DNA of 16,936 nt from Zarea fungicola. Lineage: Eukaryota; Ascomycota; Sordariomycetes; Hypocreales; Cordycipitaceae. Positions 6,150 to 14,381 of this stretch are shown here, in pieces (within the stretch, counting starts at the first letter, position 1; every line of letters starts with the position of its first letter). A model generated the notes under the pieces. It was not told where the DNA came from and made no database searches. It saw only the letters and a program-made list of their open reading frames with translations. Location of the stretch: NCBI GenBank assembly GCA_900169235.1, contig FWCC01000497.1, forward strand, positions 6,569 to 23,504, in the 5' to 3' direction. A program made the translations under genes and the position numbers.

Positions 6150-8917
6150 TTATTGAAATTCTCTTCCCTTGCGTGCAAGTACGCGGATGTTGTCGATAAA
6201 GCCCTCGATAAGGTCCTGATAACCTTGCGGCTCTCCAGCCATTGCGCGACGGCCCTGCTCGATGATGGCGGGCCCAGAGACCTCAATCTCCAGCTCGTGT
6301 TCTTTGTCGTTGCGTGGTGCAGCCTGGAAAGGGGAGACCATGTTAGTTGATGGTAGAAAAATAACAAGATCAATCATTTGCAGAGCACATGTGACTTACT
6401 CCTTGTCCACCAGGCATAGTCACCTGGGTAAGATCAATTTGATAGTGACCTTGCTTGTAACTCAAGCGATCCTTGCGCCGGTCTGTTATGCCTTGCGTAG
6501 GTGTTACGCCTAGTTGCTCAAGCTCCTCGACCTCGCCATCCCAGTTCATTTCGAGATTAATACTGATGCGGCAATCCATCGGACACTTGGGCATGTGTAG
6601 GTCAATGTCAGCGACGCGCGCCTTGACAATCTTGTTGAGCACTTCGCCAGTCTTCTCATCATATGTGACTCTGGCACGGACATTCTTGCGGGTACCGAGA
6701 CGCGCGCGAACGCATCCGGGAATACGCGCTTGCATGTCAAGCGGCAGTTCAAAGTATTTGTCGAGTTCACGACGGTGCTTGTAGTGCACTTGTACACGGT
6801 TTTTGCCATTCGGCGCTCGGGGGTCGGTCTGGATGACAACATTGTTGAGGAAATCGTTAAAGGATTTGTGGTGCGACTGTTTTGATTTGCACATGTCAGT
6901 GTTTTGTGCCACGTTGAGAAAAAAATGTGACTGTTGTGTTTTGCCTTACCTCAGTCATGCTGCTCTTGAATGCCACACGGCCTGTGTCACGAAGAATACA
7001 CTCCGAATCAACGAATTTCTCCACGCGGTGGTTTGTATCCTTGTCAATCAGCGTCCCCAGCTTTGCCTCAATCTCAAACTCTATGCCTCTACCTAGGATC
7101 TCCTGTCCATCCTGAGCGTTGATAACGTGGAAAAAAAGAAAATCGGCGACAGTTTTCGATATTTCTTCGTAAGGCTTGACTCCGGTGATGCTGGCTTCCC
7201 AGGGGCCAAGAAGCTCGTGCGATCCAAGGGGCTCAGGGGGCGGTTGCGCATGGCTACTGCTTCGCGGTTTGGCCGAAGCCTTTGGCGCGGGCGTGTCTGG
7301 CGATTCTTGAACACTAGGGGGCCTTGTTTGGCTTGGTGCTTCTTTTTGTCCGTTGATGTGCGAGTGTGCGCGCTTTTGGAGCACCAGGTTTGCATGCTTT
7401 GGCAAAGTTTTCCCCAGCGTACGGAGGCTCTGCGCCCACACAGGCGGCTCCGACCAGCGTTTACGGACTTTTGGCACGCTGACCGCCGTTGAAGACGTCC
7501 GAGATGCCCCTTCCCGCTCGCCATTCACGTCTCCGGGGGGTGGCCTTGAATTCCTATGTTCAAGCTCACTAGGACTCATGCTGCGATCATCCAGTTTGCG
7601 CTTCGCAGGCGTTTGTGGAGGTTGATCGGATCGGCTTGGCGCAGTGGCCGCAGGCTGCGCGACTGGATGCATCTTGGAGTCGCCCTCGGAGGTGGATGGT
7701 CGGTGGGAGGCGTTGCTTGGCAGGGAACCAACACGGGTTTTGGGGCTGATGGACATGCTATGTTCTCGTTCGCTAGTCGATCTGCGCTTCACGCTTTCTG
7801 GTGGTGTTGAATCGTGTGCAGATTGAGAGGGATGTCGAGGGTGAGAAGGGCGATGGTGTTGCTGGGGCTGCTGCGGGCCGTTTGGAGAAGAGTGGGCTTG
7901 TGCAACAACAGGGGTCCCTGCTGATGAGATTTTCTGTTGATAAGGGCTCGAAGGTTGGCTAAACGGAGGAGGACCATGCTGCGAATGCGCACTCTGGGGA
8001 GTCGCAATTTGCTGCTGGCTCACGGATGCAGGAGGCTGCGCGGATTGGTGCCTCGACTCCGTGGGGGGGAGCTGGTGGTGCTGGGGGGCAGGGCTGCCCT
8101 GGGGGAACGGGGTTCCGTAAGGATGCTGTGATTGTGCCGACGTTGGTGTGGGGGTGGAATGCGTCGAATGCGCTCGCTGCTGGGCCTGTTGCTGCCCAGG
8201 CAGAGCAATGGGCGGCGTCTGAGGGATGGAGTTGTGCGCCAAGTATGGTGTAGTCGGCTGAGTAGCAGGTGGAGGAGGATGGCTGTCGTGACGCTGGTGC
8301 TGCTGATGACTGTGGTGCGGTTGAGGCTGGTACTGCGCCGGAGGATACTGGTGTCTTTGACTCGGGCTGCGGATTTCATGCGTTGCCTGAGCTTGAAAGT
8401 AGCCTTGTGATGGAGCTGGTCCTGCGCCACCAGGCGTCGCAGACGCTGAATGTCGATACGGCGACTGTGCTACGGGCACAGCACCAGGGGATCGAGGGTC
8501 TGCGAAAGATGCAGGGTGTCCAGGCCGTGGAGGATAAGCAGCTTGCGCTTGATAGGGCGATTGAGGAGGATACGCGCCAGGGGGATACTGGCTTGGATGT
8601 TGTGGAAAATCTTGCACGCCTGTTGGCTTCCCAGGCGAAGGATGCGGCGGCCCCTGGTGAGAATACTCGCGATAGGGGTATTGGGGATTAGCTGGCGGCG
8701 GACCACGATGCTGCTGGTGCTGATGCTGCGGTGGCTGATGATGTTGAGGGTGTTGGGGATGCTGGGGATGCTGAGGACGGGGAGAGTGCTGAGCAAGTTG
8801 AGGATGTTGAGGGTGTTGCGGGTGCTGGGGAGGCTGCTGGTGCTGAGGCGTCGGCGGTGCCTTGGCCGCAGCGCGCTCCCCATTATCAGAGGTGTTGAGA
8901 ACCGAACGGAGATCCAT
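6150..8917 (-). CDS. CET1: mRNA-capping enzyme beta subunit, RNA 5'-triphosphatase (Cet1 family)
   Basis: Exons 8917-6950, 6876-6400 and 6323-6150 encode 872 residues. The enzyme removes the gamma phosphate of nascent RNA polymerase II transcripts, the first step of capping, in the nucleus. It is a metal-dependent triphosphate-tunnel enzyme, unrelated to the animal cysteine phosphatase type. Residues about 570-872 are the catalytic domain: EIEAKLG (615-621, metal-binding Glu pair), FKSSMTE (650-656), DCRISINLE (757-765), RRKDRLSY (789-796) and ELEIEV (825-830, second metal-binding Glu cluster, all in exon 3). WAQ at 494-496 in PPVWAQSLR matches the tether by which Cet1 binds the guanylyltransferase Ceg1. 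Residues 20-480 are Pro/Gln/His/Ser-rich and disordered, much longer than in yeast (549 residues total). The ATG at 8917 has a CAACAATGG context. It diverges from RPN2. Identification is confident. Confidence 0.93.
6324..6399 (-). other. CET1 intron 2 (76 nt)
   Basis: On the minus strand the donor GTAAGT starts at 6399, a CTAAC branch site lies at about 6344-6348 and the acceptor TTTCCAG ends at 6324. It is phase 0 and joins PGGQG to AAPRNDKE. Retention adds nine codons and then a stop, losing the last catalytic strand. Confidence 0.9.
6877..6949 (-). other. CET1 intron 1 (73 nt)
   Basis: The donor GTAAGG starts at 6949, a CACTGAC branch-like sequence lies at about 6896-6902 and the acceptor AAACAG ends at 6877. 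It is phase 0 and joins KSSMTE to SHHKSFNDFL, which matches the continuous family pattern. An AG nearer the donor would leave too short an intron. Confidence 0.85.
8708..8842 (-). repeat. His-Pro-Gln coding minisatellite in CET1
   Basis: Nine-base units encoding HPQ, with PPQ/HQQ variants, repeat through residues about 26-70 of the triphosphatase. Tandem DNA copies are visible on the plus strand as variants of GGGTGTTGG/GGATGCTGG. Copy number is likely to vary between strains. Confidence 0.75.
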
Positions 8918-9684
8918 TGTTGCGGTGTGTGGATATTTATTGTCGTTGCGGCGGTCGAGGATGCGACTCCGCGCGATAGTCGTCGCTTAAGGCAGACAAG
9001 AGGTCGCGATGACTAGACACGACTGGGCTCAGGGCTGGGCACGCATTTGCCAGACACTGTGCAGTCGCGTATTCAGTCGGCCGCTAGGGTACAAAAGAGC
9101 TTAGATGCGCAAACGAGATGAAGGCGTATCAGTCGCAGGATGCATCATTACAAGAATGACGGCGACGAGGCGGCGGTGGGGAGGAAGCGGGCGCGCCTGT
9201 GTTGGACGGGCTGAAAGAGAGGTACGCAGGGCGCAGAGAGACCAGTGGTCGAAAGAAAAGGAGAGCGGCGTCACGTCTCAGGACAGAAAGCGTCAATGGC
9301 CAGCCAGGTTGAGCGTGCGACACGAGGTAGAGCGCAGGCTTTGTCGTCTGTTGGCGAATTGATGTTGGCGAGGTCGAACGACGTTTTTTTTCTGCCACGG
9401 GCCGCCTTGGAGATTCGTTTGCGCCAGATGGGAGACGTGTTGCTAAGTTGGCAGGAGCGGCCCACTCTCCAGGACCAACCAACCCAACGGAAGGTACAGC
9501 TGGGATTGGACACAGGGAGGGGGGGGGGGCAAGCTTTGACAGAGTAGCAGTGCTGTTGGTGATGAGAAATACAAAATTAGATAAAAGTCGATTTTCTTTA
9601 TTTTACCCTAATTTCTACTACATCACATCCACACAGCAAGCTTGAGCTTGATCTTGAGCGAACCTTACAGATTGGCTGCCTACT

Positions 9685-9766
9685 AGTACCAAAGTACCTC
9701 TAACACCAGCCAGATTGGCGACGTAACGAGGCTGAGCTCTAGCCCTCTGGGTACCTTGGTGGTACC
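9685..9766. promoter_or_regulatory. Four same-orientation GTACC motifs
   Basis: AGTACC occurs at 9685-9690 and 9693-9698, and GGTACC at 9750-9755 and 9761-9766. They form two close pairs spaced 8 and 11 bases (start to start). The segments after the second and fourth copies also resemble each other (GTACCTCT followed by CCAGCCA). The factor is unknown and this may be a dispersed genomic motif. Confidence 0.3.
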
Positions 9767-9824
9767 TCTGCCAGCCACACTAAACCGATCAGAGGATATG
9801 TCGCCCCTCTGTAGCCCTCAACGA

Positions 9825-9832
9825 TCACGTGA
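9825..9832. promoter_or_regulatory. TCACGTGA E-box-type palindrome
   Basis: This is an 8-bp palindrome containing the CACGTG core bound by bHLH factors in fungi. It lies about 400 bases upstream of RPN2 and 900 bases upstream of CET1. A single short site like this can occur by chance. Confidence 0.3.
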
Positions 9833-10228
9833 AGCCTTAGTCACCTGGAATCCTCCCAAGTGCAAAGTGGGTACTTGTGCCGGTTATGCTCATGTTTGCA
9901 GTGTGGCGCGCCCCAGGTGGCTCGCGGGCTCGCGTGGCGGTGCTACCCGGACTAGCTCTAGGCAAGCTGTGCCTGACGTGGATGTCCGGGATCTGGTGTG
10001 GATTGTCTTTGCCGACTGACTGCCTGTTGCTCTGCACCAAACATCCATCATCTTCCATTCGCTTGTCGTCAGCAATCAGCCCACCGCGAGCGTTTTACTT
10101 GCTCGCTCATCTCTACATCACTCCCGACGCACATAGTCGACTTTCTTTTACTTGCATTTTTCCTCTTCTTTGCCGCTGCGTCTTCGGTCCGTGCCATCGA
10201 TCGCATTTACTGCCCAAAGCACCTCGCC

Positions 10229-13200
10229 ATGCCCGGCCTCGTGTCAGCAACAGGCGTCCTCGCCTTCCTCGCCGACGAGGAGCCAGAGCTCAAGGTCTTC
10301 GCCCTCCAGACTCTGAATGATGATATTGACACCATTTGGACCGAGGTCGCCAATGCTCTGAGCCAAATGTATGCTGTCCCTACTTCCCTTGCCACCTCGA
10401 TCCCTCGTCCCCGTCTTGCTTACCGGGTGCCCACAGTGAAGCTCTGTACGAAGACGAAACCTTCCCCGAGCGACAATTGGCAGCTCTCGTCCTCGCCAAG
10501 GTCTACTACCACCTCCAGGCATACAATGATAGCATGGTTTTCGCGCTTGCCGCTGGCGATCTTTTCAAGCTGGACTCGTCCGGCGAGTTTGAGGAAACCA
10601 TTATCTCAAAGTGTGTCGACCAGTACATCGCAGTGACCGCCGCCCGCCATGCTGCCCCCAAGACGGCCAAGAACACCGACCTCCCGGAGCTTACCACCAC
10701 CTTCTCCAACGCCTCGGAACACGTCGTCATGTCGCCCACGACGCCATTCTCCCAGACGACTCTGCCCCCAAAGTCTTTGCTTTCTCGCGCATCCCTTGAC
10801 AATGCCACCATCGACGCGTCCCTGCTGCCCCTCAAAGATGGCCGCTCCGGGTCTGTCGCCCAGCTCCCAGATCAAGCTACTGAAAAGGCTCTGCATAGAA
10901 TCATCGGGCGACTTTTCGACAGCTGTCTCAAGCAGGGCCGCTACCGCCAGGTGGTCGGCATCGCCATCGAATCCAGGAACCTTGACATCCTCCGCAGGGT
11001 CATTGAGCGAGCCAGTGATGATGAGACTAACGGCGGCAAATCTCAGGATGGTGGCCCCGGACCTGCAGAGGAGCTCATGGACTACACTCTTGGCGTTTGC
11101 ATGGATATTGTTCAGGAGCGCAGCTTCCGTACTGAGATCTTGCGACTTATTCTCGACCTCCTCAACGAGATCCCCAACCCAGACTACTTCTCTATTGCCA
11201 AGTGTGTTGTTTACCTGAGTGCTGACGAGGAAGCTTCAAACATGCTGCAATCGCTCGTAGACAAGGCTGATCGCACATCCATCGCCAACGCCTATCAAAT
11301 CGCGTTCGATTTATACGACAATGGCACGCAGGAATTCCTCGGAAAGGTTCTCTCATCGCTGCCGTCCGGAAAGCGTACGGAGAAGGAAATAAAGGATGAT
11401 GGCGAAGAGAGTGCGGAGGAAGAGTCGCTTCTGCAAAACCAACAAGAGACGCCTGAGGAGGAGCTGCCAGAAGAGGTCGCCAAGGTCTACCGCAACATTC
11501 GTTCGATCCTCGACGGCACCACGACTATCCGTCTCAACCTCGAATTCCTGTACCGCAACAACCACACTGATCTTAGCATCCTCAACAAGGTCCGTGACAG
11601 TCTCGAAGGCCGCAACTCCATCTTCCACACTGCCGTCACCTTCTGCAACGCCTTTATGAACCAAGGAACAACAAACGACAAATTCTTCAGAGATAACCTG
11701 GAGTGGCTTGGAAAGGCTGTAAACTGGTCCAAGTTTACGGCCACTGCTGCCCTGGGTGTTATCCACCGCGGCAACCTCTCCCAGTCCCGCAAACTCCTCG
11801 AGCCCTACCTGCCCCGACAAGGCGGTCTCGGTAGTGGCTCCATCTTCAGCCAGGGCGGCGCCCTCTATGCCTACGGTCTCATCCATGCCAATCATGGTGC
11901 TGACGCCCTGGAGTTCCTCAAGACCCAGTTCGGTCAAGCCGAGGAGGAGGTCGTGCAGCACGGCGGTGCTCTCGGTCTTGGTATCGCTGGCATGGCCACC
12001 GGCGACCACGACATCTTTGACAAGCTTAAGGAGGTGCTCTTCCAAGACTCAGCCCTCAACGGCGAAGCTGTGGGTGTTTCAATGGGTTTGATCATGCTTG
12101 GTACTGGAAACGTCAAGGCTCTCGAAGACATGATCACCTACGCTCACGAGACAACCCATGAGAAGATTGTTCGTGGTGTTGCCCTTGGAATGGCCCTCAT
12201 CATGTACGGCCGCCAGGAAGGCGCTGATGTTTTGATCGAGGGTCTGCTCAATGACCCTGACCCAACCCTGCGTTACGGCGGTATCATGACTGTTGCCATG
12301 GCTTACTGCGGCACTGGTAGCAATAAAGCTATAAGGAAGCTCCTCCACACTGCCGTCAGCGACGTCAACGATGATGTCCGTCGTGTCGCTGTCATGAGCT
12401 TGGGTTTCATTCTTTTCCGCAAGCCAGGAAGCGTGCCTCGCATGGTTGAGCTTTTGTCTGAATCCTACAACCCTCACGTGCGATATGGCTCGGCCATGGC
12501 CCTTGGTATCTCGTGTGCTGGTACTGGCCTGGATGAGGCCATTGACCTGCTGGAGCCCATGATGAAGGACCCCACCGACTTTGTTCGCCAAGGTGCCCTT
12601 ATCTCTCTCGCCATGATCATGGTGCAGCAAAACGAGGTCATGAACCCCAAGGTTGCCTCCATTCGCAAGACTCTGAAGAAGGTTGCTGGCGACCGTCACG
12701 AGGATGCTATGACTAAGTTTGGTGCTGCACTTGCCCTTGGTATCATTGATGCCGGTGGCCGCAACTGTACCATTGGTCTCCAAACCCAAACTGGCAACCT
12801 CAACATGGCTGGCATTGTCGGCATGGCAGTATTTACTCAATACTGGTACTGGTTCCCCTTCACGCACTTCCTATCTCTCAGTTTTTCGCCTACCTCCATT
12901 ATTGGTCTCGACAATGACTTGGAAATTCCCGACTTTAAATTCCACTGCGCCACGCGCCAAAGCCTGTTCGAGTACCCTCCTGAGCAGGAGGTCAAGGCTG
13001 AGGAGGGCATCGCTCTGATTGCTACTGCCATTCTTTCCACTACTGCCCAAGCCAAGCGTAGAGCCCAGAAGAAGGAGCGTGCCCAGCGCCGTGACAGCAT
13101 GGAGCTGGACCCTAGCCCAGCCAAGGCCGCTGATAAGATGGATGTTGATGATGAGAAGCCCAAGGAAAGTGCGAAGGAGAGCAAGGATGGTGAGGAAAAG

Positions 13201-13774
13201 GATGGGGCAGCTGAGACGAAGAAGAAGCCAGAGAAGGAGAAGGTAGGCTTTGAGATTGAGAACATGAGCCGGGTTCTTCCCGGCCAGCTCAAGTACATCA
13301 GCTTCCCCGCCGGCCGCTACAAGCCGGTGAAAAAGGTAAGCAATATTTCCATCGGCCCCGTAGCAACGTAATGAACTGTGGACTAATTTTTCATGGCAGC
13401 CCACTGGTGGACCTCTTCTGCTGGACGATACCCAGCCTGAGGAGAGCAAGTCTCTGCTCGAAGAGAAGCTGAAGAAAGTTACTACCGAGCGTGCACCCGT
13501 TGCCGGTCTTCAGCGTGGCGCAGGCCGCTCGGGCGGTAACCGCGTGCTCGATTCCCTTGTCGACTCCCACCGCGGCGCCGACGCCGCCATGCTGGACTTG
13601 CTACAGGGCCGCAGCGGACGGTCTGCTTTCCCCGAGACACCTGTGCGCGGTGGTTCTGGCGCGGCGGCTGCTGCTGGTGTCCTGACTGCTGTTGATGAGG
13701 ACGGCGAGGGTGACGAGGAGGCCAACCTGCCGGATGAGTTTGAGTACTTTACGGACAGCAGCGACATTGAGTAA
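10229..13774 (+). CDS. RPN2: 26S proteasome regulatory subunit RPN2 (PSMD1 homologue)
   Basis: Exons 10229-10368, 10437-13335 and 13400-13774 encode 1137 residues. Rpn2 is the largest non-ATPase subunit of the 19S base and a scaffold for the ubiquitin receptor Rpn13 and nearby subunits, in nucleus and cytosol. The N-terminus (MPGLVSATGVLAFLADEE) and ALYEDETFPERQLAALVLAK are typical. A toroid of alanine/glycine-rich proteasome/cyclosome repeats spans about 450-790, for example LRYGGIMTVAMAYCGTG and VRYGSAMALGISCAGTG. The conserved AVFTQYWYWFPFTHFLSLSF follows. An acidic insert lies at 367-394 and a Lys/Glu-rich linker at about 918-982. The acidic tail contains LPDEFEYFTD (1123-1132), resembling the Rpn13-binding end of human PSMD1 (PEPFEYIDD). 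It is longer than yeast Rpn2 (945), mostly through linker and tail. The start at 10229 gives the family N-terminus. Assignment is very secure. Confidence 0.97.
10369..10436 (+). other. RPN2 intron 1 (68 nt)
   Basis: The donor GTATGC and acceptor CCCACAG bound this intron; a CTTAC near 10417 is a weak branch candidate. Splicing turns AT plus T into Ile and produces ALSQIEALYEDE, continuous with the conserved family sequence. The unspliced frame gives an unrelated string. Confidence 0.9.
13336..13399 (+). other. RPN2 intron 2 (64 nt)
   Basis: The donor GTAAGC follows the conserved YKPVKK, an ACTAAT branch-like site lies at about 13382-13387, and the acceptor GGCAG precedes PTGGPLLLDD. It is phase 0. 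Retention adds 11 codons and then a stop, removing the 124-residue acidic tail. Confidence 0.93.
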
Positions 13775-14381
13775 GAAGAGCGGAAGGAGAGTGTTTCTTG
13801 TGTGCTGGCGTGTACCGCCTAGATGGTTTTTATTCCAATGGGAAACCGTTTGGTTAAGACAAGGTTGCGCAATCTGCCTGTACCATTAGATATATATTAG
13901 TCGATGGAGACGGCGCTTTATGCAAGGGAAGAGGGTCGGAGATTAGACGGCATTTTTTTTGTTGCAATGTACAGTATCTTCTGAGCTGAACGAAATTCAC
14001 ATCCAATCATTTCAAGCATTCCTTTTCCTGCTGTAACAGAGTAAATCGGGTGGGGGTTTTGTCGCTGTACTGTGATTGAATGCGTAGAATTTGTTTCTCG
14101 CTTTGTTTTTGCAGAGGGCTGGCTATGTAGGTATGTTTGCTATGCGATTGAGAAAGACTAGTGAGGAAAACAATAATATTGCCAACGTGATTGATGATGC
14201 GCCAAAAAATTGAAGAGAAAAACATTTATGAATGAATGAAAGGGCGGATGTAAAAAAAAAAAAAAAAAAATAACGAGACAGCGCATCGCCGAGATGCTCT
14301 CTATTAACAGCTTTTGCCTGTGGCCTCCCCAACCCAAGAAACATAAATGAAAAAAAAAAAGTATACTACGCATTTGTCTTT
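13775..14381. other. Convergent 3' spacer between RPN2 and sulfite oxidase
   Basis: No gene is supported in these 607 AT-rich bases, which hold the two 3' ends. An uninterrupted run of 19 A lies at 14252-14270 and one of 11 A at 14350-14360; on the minus strand both are T tracts just after the sulfite oxidase stop. Short open frames here are T-rich and hydrophobic by composition only. Confidence 0.6.
14252..14270. repeat. Poly(A) homopolymer tract, 19 bases
   Basis: This is an uninterrupted A19, with a second A11 tract 80 bases further right. The exact length is prone to sequencing and assembly error. It could act as a T-rich 3'-end element on the minus strand or simply be a slippage tract. 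No retroelement body adjoins it. Confidence 0.8.

Larger units (their letters stand above)
8918..10228. promoter_or_regulatory. 1.3 kb divergent promoter region of CET1 and RPN2
   Basis: No gene is supported here. Bases 8918-9540 are GC-rich and end in an 11-G run (9519-9529). Bases 9540-9660 are AT-rich. Four GTACC motifs follow (9685-9766), then a TCACGTGA palindrome at 9825-9832. A pyrimidine-rich stretch at about 10130-10180 precedes the RPN2 start and resembles a fungal transcription start region. Frames of 117 codons or fewer in this stretch have no recognisable domain. The region probably holds both promoters. Confidence 0.5.

Noticed and set aside
8269..9016. Plus-strand frames of up to 188 codons over the CET1 5' end
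   Set aside because: They lie opposite repeat-rich CET1 coding sequence. Their Leu/Arg/Met-rich content is the complement of the HPQ repeats.
9129..9482. A 117-codon minus-strand frame between CET1 and RPN2
   Set aside because: It has no recognisable domain, a GC-driven Arg/Pro/Ser composition and no conserved motif. It more likely reflects the GC-rich promoter.
10336..10436. Reading RPN2 from within intron 1
   Set aside because: The frame upstream of 10437 encodes an unrelated Cys/Pro-rich string. Splicing 10368 to 10437 restores the conserved N-terminus.
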